NCBI GenBank assembly: GCA_018268955.1
Contig: JAFDVO010000005.1
Location: forward strand, 1-64,000
Source of the DNA: Acidobacteriota bacterium
GTDB taxonomy: Bacteria; Acidobacteriota; Vicinamibacteria; Vicinamibacterales; CAVVIG01
Direction: 5' to 3'
Length of the DNA stretch: 64,000 nt
Position numbers and translations under genes: made by a program. The notes under the pieces were generated by a model. It saw nothing but the letters and a program-made list of their open reading frames with translations, did not search any database and was not told the origin of the DNA. Of this stretch, positions 45,375-55,042 are shown one piece after another; positions within the stretch are counted from its first letter, which is position 1, and each line of letters begins with the position of its first letter.

Positions 45375-45803
45375 ATGAAGACTCAGATCGATACCATGGC
45401 ATCGCTCTTCCAGGCACTCGGCGACAGTACGCGGCTGCGCATCCTCGGCCTTCTGCTGTCGGGCGAGGTCTGCGTGTGCGACATCCACGAGAGCCTGAAG
45501 ATTCCGCAGCCCAAGGCATCGCGACATCTCGCCTACCTTCGTCGAGCCGGCCTCGTGGACACCCGTCGTGACGGGTTGTGGATCCACTATCGCCTGGCGA
45601 GCGCCGCAGACCCGGTCGTGCAGGCGGTGGCCGATGCCGTCCGCCACGCCCTGACGCACGTGGACGTCGTCAAGAAGGACGGCAATCGCCTGAAGACGCG
45701 AACCGGCTGCTGCGTGCCCTCGCCGGAGGAGGTCGACACGCCGGCACTGGCGTGCTGCGCACCGGATGCGGTGCCGGTACGCGTGGCCCGCAGGCGCGCA
45801 TGA
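45375..45803 (+). CDS. arsR: ArsR-family arsenic-responsive repressor
   Basis: 142 aa from the ATG at 45375; upstream in-frame starts would overlap the promoter. The winged helix (LFQALGDSTRLRILGLLLSG; PKASRHLAYLRRAGLV) carries the metal-binding motif EVCVCDIHE with Cys 33 and 35. Additional Cys residues near the C-terminus (TGCCVPS, LACCAP) may add binding sites. It probably represses both arsM and the arsR-GAPDH-arsJ operon until As(III) binds. Confidence 0.93.
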   Translation: MKTQIDTMASLFQALGDSTRLRILGLLLSGEVCVCDIHESLKIPQPKASRHLAYLRRAGLVDTRRDGLWIHYRLASAADPVVQAVADAVRHALTHVDVVKKDGNRLKTRTGCCVPSPEEVDTPALACCAPDAVPVRVARRRA

Positions 45804-45880
45804 GCGCCACGGCGTCGAGCCGCTCTCCCGACCGGCGAGCCGTCGCCACACGCACACCACTCTCGAGGATCTGACCGCGT

Positions 45881-46888
45881 ATGGGCATTCGCATCGGAAT
45901 CAACGGTTTCGGTCGCATGGGCCGCCTGGCGCTCCGCGCCGGCTGGGGACGACCGGACCTCCAGTTCGTCCACATCAATGAGGTGGCCGGCGGCCCAGAC
46001 GCCGCGGCGCACCTTCTGACCTTCGACTCCGTCCATGGACGGTGGTCACGCGACGTGTCTGCCGCCACCGACGCGATCGTCGTCGATGGCACGCGCATCA
46101 GCGTCTCCGCGGAGAAGACACCGGGCGCCGTCGACTGGCGTGCGCACGGTGTGGACCTGGTGCTCGAGTGCAGTGGCAGGTTCCGCACGGCGGAGGCACT
46201 CGAACCGTACTTCGCCGGAGGCGTTCGAAAGGTGATCGTCGCCGCCCCTGTGAAGACCGGCGCGCTGAACATCGTCATGGGCGTCAACGATCACCAGTAC
46301 GACCCGGCGCAGCACCACCTCGTGACTGCCGCGTCGTGCACCACGAACTGCCTCGCGCCAGTCGTGAAGGTCGTGCACGAAACCATCGGCATCATCCACG
46401 GCGTCATCACGACCATCCACGACGCCACCAACACGCAGACCATTGTCGATGCGCCGCACAAGGACCTGCGCCGCGCTCGCGCCAACAGCCTGTCGCTCAT
46501 CCCGACGAGCACCGGGTCGGCGACCGCCATCGCGCTCATCTACCCCGAGCTGAAAGGCAAGCTGACCGGCATCGCCGTTCGGGTGCCGCTGCTCAATGCC
46601 TCGCTCACCGACTGCGTCTTCGAGGTGAAACGGAACACGTCGGTAGAGGAGATCAACGCCGCCTTCAAGGCTGCGGCCGCAGGCACGCTGAAGGGTGTCC
46701 TGGGCTACGAAGAACGACCGCTCGTCTCGGTCGACTTCAAGGACGACACGCACTCTGCGGTCGTCGACGCCCTGTCCACGATGGTCGTGGATGGGACCTG
46801 CGTGAAGGTGCTGGCCTGGTACGACAACGAGATCGGCTACGTGAACCGGATGGTCGAACTCGCACAGAAGATCGGAGCCGGGTTGTGA
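45881..46888 (+). CDS. ArsJ-associated glyceraldehyde-3-phosphate dehydrogenase
   Basis: 335 aa. NAD-binding start [14 protein letters not shown] and catalytic [10 protein letters not shown] with Cys 153. In arsenate detoxification of this type the enzyme forms 1-arseno-3-phosphoglycerate from arsenate, which ArsJ then exports. The gene overlaps arsJ by 4 bp (GTGA) and follows arsR, so it is the operon-specific copy rather than the glycolytic one. Length is normal. Confidence 0.93.
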   Translation: MGIRIGINGFGRMGRLALRAGWGRPDLQFVHINEVAGGPDAAAHLLTFDSVHGRWSRDVSAATDAIVVDGTRISVSAEKTPGAVDWRAHGVDLVLECSGRFRTAEALEPYFAGGVRKVIVAAPVKTGALNIVMGVNDHQYDPAQHHLVTAASCTTNCLAPVVKVVHETIGIIHGVITTIHDATNTQTIVDAPHKDLRRARANSLSLIPTSTGSATAIALIYPELKGKLTGIAVRVPLLNASLTDCVFEVKRNTSVEEINAAFKAAAAGTLKGVLGYEERPLVSVDFKDDTHSAVVDALSTMVVDGTCVKVLAWYDNEIGYVNRMVELAQKIGAGL

Positions 46889-48183
46889 GCGCACCGGCGG
46901 CGGCAGCGGGTGGAGCGGTCGCGTCAGGCGCCGGCAGCACCATCAGCGTTCGCAACTACGTCACGGTGACAGCGGCGTATTGGGCCTTCACGCTCACCGA
47001 CGGCGCACTGCGGATGCTGGTCCTGCTGCACTTCAACCAGCTTGGCTACACGCCGGTCCAGCTCGCGTTCCTGTTCCTCCTCTACGAATTCTTCGGCATC
47101 GTCACCAACCTGGTCGGCGGCTGGGTCGCCTCACGCACCGGCGTGCGCTTCACGCTCGTCTTCGGCCTCGTGCTGCAGGCCGTCGCGCTCGCGCTGCTGG
47201 CGGCGCTGAACCCAGCGTGGGGTGCGGTAGCCTCGGTCGCCTACGTGATGACCTGCCAGGCGCTGTCGGGCATCGCCAAGGACCTGACCAAGATGAGCGC
47301 GAAGAGCGCGGTGAAGGTGCTGGTTCCGAAGGGCGACGACTCCGGACTCTTCAAGTGGGTGGCGGTGCTGACCGGCTCGAAGAACGCGCTCAAGGGTGCT
47401 GGCTTCTTCGTCGGCGGTCTGTTGCTGACGATGTTCGGCTTCCGCGGTGCCTTGCTCACCATGGCGGCCGGCGTCGCCGTGGTGCTGCTGTTCGTCATGC
47501 TGACCCTGCCGGCGAGCATCGGGCAGGCGAAGCGGAAATCGAAGTTCTCTGGCATCCTGTCGAACTCCGCCGGCATCAATCGCCTGTCGCTGGCGCGGCT
47601 GGCGCTCTTTGCTGCGCGCGACGTCTGGTTCGTCGTCAGCGTGCCGGTCTTCCTGGCAACGGTCCTCGGCTGGTCGTTCGCGCAGGTCGGCGGCTTCATG
47701 GCCCTCTGGGTGATCGGCTACGGCGGCGTGCAAGGCGCGTCCCCCGTGCTGCTGCGCGTCGCGACCGGCGGGAAGGCGCCCGGCCCCGGCTTGACGAGCG
47801 CACTCGGGCTGGCCCTGGCGGCCGTCACCGCGCTCATTCCCGTCGGTCTCTCAATCGGATGGCCACCCGCCGTGACGATGCTCGGCGGACTGGGGCTGTT
47901 CGGGGCGATGTTCGCGCTGAACTCGTCGGTCCACTCGTACCTGGTGCTCGCCTATTCCGAAGCCGACCAGGTATCGATGAGCGTTGGCTTCTATTACATG
48001 GCGAACGCCTGCGGACGGCTGCTCGGAACCCTGCTATCCGGCGTCCTCTACCAGCAGGCTGGCGTGGTCGCGTCGCTCTGGGGCGCCGTCGTCCTGGCGG
48101 CGTTCGCGGGCGGGATGGCGTTGCTCCTGCCGCCTGTGCAGGCGGATGGCGGTTCCTGGGCGGACGTGAAGGGTGAGGAGTAG
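46885..48183 (+). CDS. arsJ: ArsJ organoarsenical efflux permease
   Basis: 432 aa from the GTG at 46885, which overlaps the GAPDH stop; longer in-frame ORFs lie inside the GAPDH gene. It is a major-facilitator protein with about 12 helices; [38 protein letters not shown] and [20 protein letters not shown] are typical of ArsJ. It exports 1-arseno-3-phosphoglycerate, giving arsenate resistance together with the preceding dehydrogenase. Confidence 0.94.
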   Translation: MSAPAAAAGGAVASGAGSTISVRNYVTVTAAYWAFTLTDGALRMLVLLHFNQLGYTPVQLAFLFLLYEFFGIVTNLVGGWVASRTGVRFTLVFGLVLQAVALALLAALNPAWGAVASVAYVMTCQALSGIAKDLTKMSAKSAVKVLVPKGDDSGLFKWVAVLTGSKNALKGAGFFVGGLLLTMFGFRGALLTMAAGVAVVLLFVMLTLPASIGQAKRKSKFSGILSNSAGINRLSLARLALFAARDVWFVVSVPVFLATVLGWSFAQVGGFMALWVIGYGGVQGASPVLLRVATGGKAPGPGLTSALGLALAAVTALIPVGLSIGWPPAVTMLGGLGLFGAMFALNSSVHSYLVLAYSEADQVSMSVGFYYMANACGRLLGTLLSGVLYQQAGVVASLWGAVVLAAFAGGMALLLPPVQADGGSWADVKGEE

Positions 48184-48185
48184 CG

Positions 48186-49040
48186 ATGTTGAATGCGATC
48201 ATGCTGGCAGCGGCGCTGACCTACGCGCACCCCGAGCAACTCGTCGACACCGCCTGGGTTGCGGCACATGCGCGTGACGCGAACGTCCGCGTGCTCGACG
48301 TCCGTCGCACCGGTTACGAGGCAGGCCACATCCCGGACGCCCTGTTCCTCGATCCCGAGTCTGTTCGCGATCCGCAGAACCGGCCGACGTTCCTGCTAGC
48401 CGCCGAGACGTTCGCGCGCGAGATGGGACGCCTGGGCATTTCGAACCGCACGCGCGTCATCCTCTACGACGACCGCGGCGGGCTGCTCGCCTCGCGTGTC
48501 TGGTGGGTGCTGAACGCCTACGGCCACGCCAACGTCGCCCTCGTCAACGGCGGCTGGACCCAGTGGACCGCCGACAAGCGGCCGACGACGACGGCCGTGC
48601 CGCCCGTTGCGGCCGCGACCTTCAGGGCAACGTTGCAGCGAGCCTGGCTGGCGACGGCGGACGACGTGTTCCGAGCGATCGGCAAGCCGGGGACAAGGAT
48701 TCTCGACGCGCGGACCGTCGCGGAGATGGACGGCAGCGACACACGCCTCAGCGCCCGCGGGGGAGTGATTCCCTCGGCCATCGGGGTCTACTGGGAGGAC
48801 CTGCTCGATCCGCAGACGAAGCAGTTCAAGTCGGCGGACGATCTCGCGGCGCTCTATGCGGCCCACGGCATCACGAAGGCGGACCGGGTGATCGCCTACT
48901 GCTGGGTGGGGCACCGGTCTGCGGTCGATCTCTTCGCGCTGCACCTGCTTGGCTTCGAGCACCTGCAGAATTACCTGGGCTCGTGGGAAGAGTGGAGCGC
49001 GCGCGCCGACCTCCCGACCACGCCCTATCAGAAGCGCTGA
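48186..49040 (+). CDS. Two-domain rhodanese (sulfurtransferase)
   Basis: 284 aa. Tandem rhodanese domains (about 17-132 and 153-278). The first is inactive (ILYDDRGGLLASR has Asp in place of the catalytic Cys), and the second has the active loop CWVGHRS with Cys 239. A weak hydrophobic N-terminus may be a signal peptide. It starts 2 bp after arsJ, so it belongs to the arsenic operon. Its role there is not established; a thiol or sulfur supply for arsenic chemistry is speculation. Confidence 0.9.
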   Translation: MLNAIMLAAALTYAHPEQLVDTAWVAAHARDANVRVLDVRRTGYEAGHIPDALFLDPESVRDPQNRPTFLLAAETFAREMGRLGISNRTRVILYDDRGGLLASRVWWVLNAYGHANVALVNGGWTQWTADKRPTTTAVPPVAAATFRATLQRAWLATADDVFRAIGKPGTRILDARTVAEMDGSDTRLSARGGVIPSAIGVYWEDLLDPQTKQFKSADDLAALYAAHGITKADRVIAYCWVGHRSAVDLFALHLLGFEHLQNYLGSWEEWSARADLPTTPYQKR

Positions 49041-49207
49041 GCGCAAGCGCGACCCGCGAGTCTGTGTTGACTCCACTCAGCTGGACGATGGGGCTGAAGG
49101 CCTTGGGTCACCGAGCGTGTACCTGCCCCTGCGTAACGGGCAGAAGGGCTTCGGCGCTCGTACTCGCATCGGCGGGTGAGCCGTCGTATACTGGCAATTC
49201 CCGTCGC

Positions 49208-49246
49208 GGTGAGGTGGCCGAGAGGCTGAAGGCGGCGGTTTGCTAA
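49208..49246 (+). pseudogene. Truncated tRNA-Ser (GCT), 5' half only
   Basis: The sequence starts as a normal tRNA-Ser: acceptor GGTGAGG, TG, D-arm GCCGAGAGGCTGAAGGC, then the anticodon arm up to TTTGCTAA (anticodon GCT). After that the match stops: no complementary anticodon strand, variable arm, T-arm or CCTCACC acceptor strand follows. A TATACT box at 49187-49192 is in place for the original promoter. The break coincides with the start of an accessory island, so this is probably an integration junction. Confidence 0.65.
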
Positions 49247-49387
49247 TCCCAGCCGCCGCAATCCCACCCAAGCACATCTCGCGTTTTTCGGCCTAATTCG
49301 TCACATTTCAGTTGCCAGCGTTGGTCCTGGATGGGCCCTTTTTGAGGTCCTCTGGGCACAGTTTTGGGCACAGGTGTCGTGACGCCA

Positions 49388-49410
49388 ACGTGTGCCTACT
49401 GGGCACACGT
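49388..49410. promoter_or_regulatory. Operator-like palindrome before the toxin gene
   Basis: ACGTGTGCC at 49388-49396 and GGCACACGT at 49402-49410 are perfect inverted 9-mers with a 5-bp spacer, 17 bp before the toxin GTG. Toxin-antitoxin operons are normally autoregulated at such a site. Confidence 0.65.
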
Positions 49411-49427
49411 GTGCTAGCCTGTCGCGC

Positions 49428-49733
49428 GTGAGCTTCTTCGACTGGGACAACGCCCAGAACAACAGGCTCAAGGCGAGCCGCGGAATTGGATTCGAGGACG
49501 CCGTGTTCCATATTGAGCGCGGTGACCTCCTCGACATCCTCGAGAACCATCACCCGAACCGCGATCCGAGCCAGCGCGTCTTCGTCGTCCTACGAGACGG
49601 CGACGTCTACCTCGTGCCGTTCGCCGAGGACGAACACACTGTCTTCCTGAAGACGATCATTCCGAGTCGGAAGGCTACGAAGCAGTACCTGAGCTTGCCC
49701 CAGTTCCGTGGACGGTTTAGCTACGCGGCTTGA
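49428..49733 (+). CDS. BrnT-type toxin, C-terminus replaced by IS sequence
   Basis: 101 aa from the GTG at 49428. It has the BrnT pattern: FFDWDNAQNNRLKASRGIGF, the VFVVLRDGDVYLVPFAEDE strands and VFLKTIIPSRKATKQY. BrnT toxins are RNase-like and neutralised by an RHH antitoxin encoded just downstream. Only residues 1-87 are native: codon 88 onward is read from the left inverted repeat of an IS3-family element. Removing the element would give a 96-aa protein ending GEESDNEA, with its stop overlapping the antitoxin start. Whether the altered toxin is active is unknown. Confidence 0.8.
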   Translation: MSFFDWDNAQNNRLKASRGIGFEDAVFHIERGDLLDILENHHPNRDPSQRVFVVLRDGDVYLVPFAEDEHTVFLKTIIPSRKATKQYLSLPQFRGRFSYAA

Positions 49734-50620
49734 GCGTGCCGACGTTCGAAGGCGGCCGGGCTGATCTGGCCGAGCGTCGAGTGCCGACGGCGCTGGTTAT
49801 AGAACACTTCGATGTAGTCGAACAACTCCATCTTGGCATCGCCGAAGCTCGGGAAGCGATCGGCGGTCTCGCTCTTCACGGTCGAGAAGAAGCTCTCCAT
49901 CACGGCGTTGTCGTAGCAGTTGCCTCGGCGGCTCATGCTGCACGTAATGCCGCGCGTGCCGAGCGCCACCTGGTAGTCTTCGCTGGCATACGTGCAGCCC
50001 TGATCGGAGTGGAACATCAGGCCGATCTCCGGGCACCGGCGCTTGACGGCCATCTCGAGCGCCTTCAGCGTGAGGTGGCGATCGTTCACGGCACTGATCG
50101 CCCAGCCCACGACGAAGCGGGAGAACAGGTCGAGGATGGCGGCGAGATAGAGCTTGCTGCTCTCGCCGATGACGAACTCGGTCGTATCGCCGACCCACCG
50201 TTGATTCGGCGTGTCGGCCGAGAACTGGCGATCGAGCAGATTGGCGGCAACCGGCTGGTCGTGGTCGCTCATCGTCGTGGTCTTGTAGCGCTTACGCTGC
50301 CGTGCGCGCAGCTGATCCTCGCGCATCAGGCGCGCCACGCGCTTGCGGCTCGTTGCTTCGTCGAGATCGCGCAGGTCCTCGTAGACGCGCGGGCTGCCGT
50401 AGCGCTTGCGGCTCGCGTCGAACGCCGCGCGGACCAGGACGCGGAGCTGGCGGTCGCGTTGCGCGTGCGCCGACTCGGGCCGCGTCGTCCACGCGTAGAA
50501 CCCGCTGGGCGTCACGCCGAGCACGCGACACATTGTGTGAACGGGAAAGGTGGCCTTCTCCGCAGCGATCCAGGCGAACTTCAGGCCTGGTGCTTCGCGA
50601 AGAAGGCCGCGGCTTTTTTT
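49721..50620 (-). CDS. IS3-family transposase OrfB (made by -1 frameshift)
   Basis: About 299 aa in the -1 frame from the A7 slip at 50614-50620; the ORF is open upstream to 50743 but the overlap with OrfA is not expected to be translated alone. DDE catalytic residues lie in WVGDTTEF, FHSDQGCTYAS and NAVMESFFSTVKSE. The helical HTH_21 region (SRKRYGSPRVYEDL) precedes them, and it ends with NQRRRHSTLGQISPAAFE. The catalytic core appears intact, so the element may be active. Confidence 0.92.
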   Translation of the reverse strand, partial: KKSRGLLREAPGLKFAWIAAEKATFPVHTMCRVLGVTPSGFYAWTTRPESAHAQRDRQLRVLVRAAFDASRKRYGSPRVYEDLRDLDEATSRKRVARLMREDQLRARQRKRYKTTTMSDHDQPVAANLLDRQFSADTPNQRWVGDTTEFVIGESSKLYLAAILDLFSRFVVGWAISAVNDRHLTLKALEMAVKRRCPEIGLMFHSDQGCTYASEDYQVALGTRGITCSMSRRGNCYDNAVMESFFSTVKSETADRFPSFGDAKMELFDYIEVFYNQRRRHSTLGQISPAAFERRHAQAA

Positions 50621-50898
50621 AGAATGTCGCGCTCCAGGCGCAACTCGCGATTGTCGCGGCGGAGCTGCGCCAGCTCCTCGCGCTCTGCCGTCGTCAGGCC
50701 GGTGCGGCCCTTCGTCCGGTCCGCCTGCGCCCGCTTGACCCACTCGGCGAGCGACGAGGCCGTCAGATCGAGATCGCGGGCGACGGCGCCAATGGTCTTG
50801 CCTTCATCCAAGACGAGCCGAATCGCGCCGGCCTTGAACTCGTCCGTGAACCGCCGTCGGAGGCGTCGGGCGGGCTTGCTGTTGTCCATCCGGGACAT
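50581..50898 (-). CDS. IS3-family transposase OrfA
   Basis: 105 aa from the ATG at 50898 with AAGGTGG upstream; an earlier ATG at 50925 lies within the terminal repeat. It has the HTH of IS3 OrfA (RRRFTDEFKAGAIRLVLDEG, IGAVARDLDLTASSLAEWVK) and a leucine-zipper-like end (REELAQLRRDNRELRLERDI). The A7 run at 50614-50620 (CTAAAAAAAGC on the coding strand) is a slippery site for -1 frameshifting into OrfB. Confidence 0.93.
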   Translation of the reverse strand: MSRMDNSKPARRLRRRFTDEFKAGAIRLVLDEGKTIGAVARDLDLTASSLAEWVKRAQADRTKGRTGLTTAEREELAQLRRDNRELRLERDILKKAAAFFAKHQA

Positions 50899-50964
50899 CG
50901 TATCCACCTTTCGGAAGGTGTCCACGAAACCGGGGCAAGCTCAACCTGGGGGAGGAGTCCGACA

Positions 50965-51231
50965 ATGAAGCTTGATGCCGACGAGAAGAAGCTGCTCGAG
51001 TCGGTCGAGCGAGGGGAATGGAAGTCCGCAGGCGCCGGCAAGAAGGAGCGTACCCGCTACGCTCGCTACGCCAAGTCGACGTTCCGGAAGGATCGGCGCC
51101 TGAACATCCGGCTCTCGAGCAAGGACCTGGAGGCGATCCAGAAGCGGGCGCTCGCGGAGGGGCTGCCCTATCAGACACTGATCGCTAGCCTTCTGCACAA
51201 GTACGCGGCAGGGCGGCTCCGGGAGGCCTAG
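50965..51231 (+). CDS. BrnA/CopG-type RHH antitoxin
   Basis: 88 aa. LNIRLSSKDLEAIQKRALAE then YQTLIASLLHKYAAGRL is a ribbon-helix-helix domain at the C-terminal half; the N-terminal half (DEKKLLESVERGEWKS) is typical of antitoxins paired with BrnT-like toxins. GGGGGAGG precedes the ATG and lies outside the IS, so translation signals remain, but the native promoter upstream of the toxin is now 1.5 kb away. Expression would depend on read-through or a promoter in the IS end. Confidence 0.82.
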   Translation: MKLDADEKKLLESVERGEWKSAGAGKKERTRYARYAKSTFRKDRRLNIRLSSKDLEAIQKRALAEGLPYQTLIASLLHKYAAGRLREA

Positions 51232-51352
51232 GGCCCGATTCTGGGATGGGTCAATCCCCCTTGGACCTCCTCGAGTTGGCTCCCAGCCAGGCCTCGGACC
51301 CGCCAGTGGTTTCGAGGCTTTCGACGGCCTGGCTAAACTTGCGGTCACAACG

Positions 51353-52081
51353 ATGCCCCTTGACCAGATCTTCGTGAACCACGCGGCCGACGTGCTGGCC
51401 GATACAAACAACGGGCTTACTGGGGCGCAAATCATCAAGGTCACGAGCGGCTACGCCCTCGAACACGACGTAAGGGTTCCGCATCCTACGGTTCCGTTCG
51501 AGGCGCCGAACAAACGGACGGCGCTCGCAGACAACCTGATGGCTTTCTCTGAGCCGCTGCGCTACCAGATCATCAAGAACCTTTGTGAGCACGGGCAGAT
51601 GCCAGCTGCGAACACGCATGCTGTGCAGAAGCTTAAGGTTCTGCTCATGTCGCGGTACCGCCACCTCGCCGCGGAGTCCCTCGGCTCGTCCGTCAACGAA
51701 GACTTGGTCGAGCAAACAAAGCACTGGCTCGATCCGTTTCCAGACTCGCTAAAGCTCTACAACGAAGCTCTCACCAAGTATGCGAACAAGGTCTTCCTCC
51801 GCAACCTAATCGACGACCTTCGCCTTGCCCTCGAAAAGCTCGTCCAAGCGCTCGTGGGCAACGGAAGAACGCTTGAGAACAACGTCGACGCGGTGGGCGC
51901 CTTCATGAAGGCAAAAGGAGGTTCGCCGGAACTCCGGGGGATGTTCAGAGAGGTGCTCAGCTACTACTGCAAGTATCAGAACACCTACGTGAAACACGAC
52001 GATGCGGTCATCGAAGAGGAAGTCGACATCCTGCTCGAAATGACGTCGTCGCTCATGAAGCACTTGGTGCGGCTTGCCTAG
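51353..52081 (+). CDS. Abi-like protein of unknown function upstream of the Mod gene
   Basis: 242 aa. The N-terminal part (ADVLADTNNGLTGAQIIKVT, PFEAPNKRTALADNLMAF, RYQIIKNLCE) resembles a module found at the N-terminus of AbiJ-like abortive-infection proteins. The C-terminal half is helical (NLIDDLRLALEKLVQALVGN, LREVLSYYCKY-like stretch near 200). No catalytic motif was seen. It lies 155 bp upstream of the type III-like methyltransferase and may be a linked defence component. The resemblance is by eye only. Confidence 0.55.
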   Translation: MPLDQIFVNHAADVLADTNNGLTGAQIIKVTSGYALEHDVRVPHPTVPFEAPNKRTALADNLMAFSEPLRYQIIKNLCEHGQMPAANTHAVQKLKVLLMSRYRHLAAESLGSSVNEDLVEQTKHWLDPFPDSLKLYNEALTKYANKVFLRNLIDDLRLALEKLVQALVGNGRTLENNVDAVGAFMKAKGGSPELRGMFREVLSYYCKYQNTYVKHDDAVIEEEVDILLEMTSSLMKHLVRLA

Positions 52082-52236
52082 ATTGCATGAGTGTGCACGG
52101 CAGCGGTAACGGGAGCCAGTGTGGTTTTGGCTGGCGCCAACCCGGCGGTCGGCATGAGTCAGTTGTCGAAGGCTCGGCGAGGCCGATGCTAGAATTCGCC
52201 GAACCTCAACATCAGCCTCACAAGCGAGGATTCTAG

Positions 52237-55041
52237 TTGGCAAAGAGAACTCCCCGCGCGCGTGCCGCTGGGCGCACCGGCGGCACGTCCCCAAAGGACG
52301 CCAAGCCCTACCTGCACGAGCAGAAGGCGCCGATGCGTCCGGACATCGGCACGCAAGCGCAGTTCCGCAAGAAGAAGGCGCCAACGATCTGGCGGTACGA
52401 CTCGTCGCTCAGCCCAACGCTGGAGTGGGACGGGCAGAACGGTGCGCGCGAACTGGGCGAGTGGCTGGTCTGTCTGATCGAGGAGGCGTCGAGCCTTCCG
52501 GCCCCGCATCGGTTCGACGCACCCAGAGAGTTCCGTTCGGCAGACGGCCGCGTGCAGGTGTCTGTGTCGTCTCTGCAGGAGGCTACGGCACAGCTCAAGC
52601 GCGTGAGCAAGCCGTTTCTTAACTGGGCGGGTAAGGCTGAGCGCCTGTCGTTCGATGTGCCCACGCTGCCGCTCTTCGTGCACGAGCGTCTGTCCACCAA
52701 GGCGATCGTCGAGACCCTCGTTGGGCACAAGCGCGACAAGCAGGTGGACATGTTCGACCTGTTCGGCGACCCGCAGCACTCTGTGACCGACCAGGTGCTG
52801 CGCGCATACGAGCACCAGGACCGCTGGGTGAACCGGATGGTACTTGGCGATTCGCTCGTCGTGATGAATTCGCTGCTGCAGTACGAGGGCCTTGGCGGCC
52901 AGGTGCAGATGATCTACATCGACCCGCCTTACGGTGTGAAGTTCGGCAGCAACTTCCAGCCGTTCGTCCGCAAGCGCGACGTGAGCCACGGCGACGACGA
53001 AGATCTGACGCGTGAGCCTGAGATGGTGAAGGCATACCGCGACACGTGGGAGTTGGGGCTGCACTCGTACCTGACGTACATGCGCGATCGCCTGCTGATG
53101 GCGCGCGAACTGCTGACGCCGAGCGGCAGCGTATTCGTGCAGATCAGCGACGAGAACCTGCACCACGTACGCGAACTGATGGACGAGGTGTTGGGCGCCG
53201 AGAATTTCTGTCGCGTAATCACATTTGCCAAGACAAGTGGCCTCGGGAGCGCCCTCATTCAGACGACGCGCGACTTCATCGTGTGGTATGCGCGTGACAT
53301 CTCCAGGGTAAAGTTCCGCAACCTCTACACGTCAAAAATCGAGGTCGCAGAGGACGATTCGCACTACCAGGTTGATGCTGACGGCCGACGCTTCACGCTG
53401 AGCGATCTCACGGGCCAGTTCGCCGACTACGAGGCGTTCCTCTACGAATACGAATTCGAAGGTCGAGTGTTTCGGCCATCGAAGAACCGACGCTGGAAGA
53501 CAACTCAGAAGGGACTCGACGGGTTGGTCAGGGCAGGTCGCGTTGTAGTCATGGGCAATAGTCTTCGCTACAAGAGATACGTGGACGATTTTCCTGCCTT
53601 GAAAGTGACGGACGATTGGCATGACATCGGAGGATCGGTCCAAAGCAGATCGGACCCGAAGATCTATGTAGTGCAGTCCGGAACAGCGCCAATTCAACGT
53701 TGCGTCCTGATGACCACCGATCCTGGCGATCTGGTTATAGACCCCACCTGCGGCAGTGGCACCACGGCATACATCGCCGAGCAGTGGGGTCGTCGCTGGA
53801 TCACGATCGACACGAGTCGCGTTCCTCTGGCGCTTGCGCGGCAGCGGCTGTTGACGGCTACGTATGAGTACTACCAGCTGAAGGATCAGGGTCGGGGCCC
53901 AGGCGGAGGGTTCATCTACCGCCGAAAACAGAACCGGAAGGGCGAAGAGGTTGGCGGGATCGTGCCGCACGTGACGCTGAAGAGCATCGCGAACAATGAG
54001 CCCCCCGAGGAGGAAGTGCTCGTCGATCGTCCGGAGCCCGATGGCTCCATCGTCCGCGTCACAGGGCCGTTCACGGTGGAGGCCACCATTCCAACGCCAG
54101 TCGATTGGGAGGGCGACGGGATTGAGGACTCCGGTGGCTTGGCCGCGCAGGAATACGGCTCGTTCGTCGAACGCATGATCGAGGTGCTGCGGCGCTCTCC
54201 GGTGCTGCACCTGGCTGGCGGCAAGACCGTCGAGGTCAATAACGTCCGTCCGCCTGCCAAGTCGCTGTCGCTTTCCGCAGAGGCGCTCGTGTCTCCCACG
54301 GCGGAGGGGCAATCGCCTACGCTTGCCGACGCTGTGCAGGAGGCAGGAGAGAGAAGCGGCACCAGCCTCCCCCTATCCAGTAAGCCTGTGGCATTCGTGT
54401 TTGGTCCTGAGAACGGCGCCATCAGCGAGAAGCTGGTGCACGCTGCACTGTCGGAGGCCAATCTGAAGGGGTACACCCACCTCTACGTGGTGGGCTTTGC
54501 CATCCAGGCACACGCGCGGGACCTCGTGGAGAAGGCCGCGGACATGGGCCTGGTGCCTGCAACGTACGTACAAGCAACACCCGACCTCATGATGGGCGAC
54601 CTGCTGAAGAACATGCGGTCAAGCCAGATCTTCAGCGTATGCGGGCTACCCGAGGTCAAGGTGCACGAACGTCCGCCTGCCACGAAGGGCGGCGCGCACC
54701 GGTATCAGGTAGAGCTCATCGGCCTGGATACCTTTGATCCGACGACGATGAACGTGGACCATCGCAAGGGTGACGACGTGCCTGCTTGGTTCCTCGATAG
54801 CGACTACAACGAGTCGGCCCACTTTAAGGTGAGTCAGGCGTTCTTTCCGCGTACCGGCGCCTGGAACGACCTTCGCAAGGCGCTCAGGGCTGACTACGAC
54901 GACAGCGTGTGGGACCACTTGGCCGGCACAATGAGTGCCCCGTTCGAAGCCGGCGATCACAAGCAGGTGGCCGTCAAAGTGATCGACGATCGCGGCAACG
55001 AGCTGATGGTGGTGAAGGCTCTCGCGCGGCTGACTGCCTGA
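52237..55041 (+). CDS. Type III-like restriction-modification methyltransferase (Mod)
   Basis: 934 aa, TTG start with GAGGA upstream. Catalytic IDPPYGVKF (DPPY at 229-232) precedes the SAM-binding [10 protein letters not shown] (about 500), the permuted order of beta-class N6-adenine methylases such as type III Mod. Target recognition is likely in between (about 330-480). The C-terminal 350 residues are longer than in classic Mod and include a Rossmann-like stretch ([20 protein letters not shown]). The Res gene starts 2 bp after its stop. Confidence 0.88.
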   Translation: MAKRTPRARAAGRTGGTSPKDAKPYLHEQKAPMRPDIGTQAQFRKKKAPTIWRYDSSLSPTLEWDGQNGARELGEWLVCLIEEASSLPAPHRFDAPREFRSADGRVQVSVSSLQEATAQLKRVSKPFLNWAGKAERLSFDVPTLPLFVHERLSTKAIVETLVGHKRDKQVDMFDLFGDPQHSVTDQVLRAYEHQDRWVNRMVLGDSLVVMNSLLQYEGLGGQVQMIYIDPPYGVKFGSNFQPFVRKRDVSHGDDEDLTREPEMVKAYRDTWELGLHSYLTYMRDRLLMARELLTPSGSVFVQISDENLHHVRELMDEVLGAENFCRVITFAKTSGLGSALIQTTRDFIVWYARDISRVKFRNLYTSKIEVAEDDSHYQVDADGRRFTLSDLTGQFADYEAFLYEYEFEGRVFRPSKNRRWKTTQKGLDGLVRAGRVVVMGNSLRYKRYVDDFPALKVTDDWHDIGGSVQSRSDPKIYVVQSGTAPIQRCVLMTTDPGDLVIDPTCGSGTTAYIAEQWGRRWITIDTSRVPLALARQRLLTATYEYYQLKDQGRGPGGGFIYRRKQNRKGEEVGGIVPHVTLKSIANNEPPEEEVLVDRPEPDGSIVRVTGPFTVEATIPTPVDWEGDGIEDSGGLAAQEYGSFVERMIEVLRRSPVLHLAGGKTVEVNNVRPPAKSLSLSAEALVSPTAEGQSPTLADAVQEAGERSGTSLPLSSKPVAFVFGPENGAISEKLVHAALSEANLKGYTHLYVVGFAIQAHARDLVEKAADMGLVPATYVQATPDLMMGDLLKNMRSSQIFSVCGLPEVKVHERPPATKGGAHRYQVELIGLDTFDPTTMNVDHRKGDDVPAWFLDSDYNESAHFKVSQAFFPRTGAWNDLRKALRADYDDSVWDHLAGTMSAPFEAGDHKQVAVKVIDDRGNELMVVKALARLTA

Positions 55042-55042
55042 C

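Larger units (their letters stand above)
49690..50943 (-). mobile_element. IS3-family insertion sequence
   Basis: 1254 bp. The 24-bp terminal inverted repeats at 49690-49713 and 50920-50943 begin TGAGCTTGCCCC and differ at two positions. The direct repeat ACC at 49687-49689 and 50944-50946 is the 3-bp target duplication. Two overlapping minus-strand frames encode OrfA and OrfB. The element sits between toxin and antitoxin genes. Confidence 0.93.
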
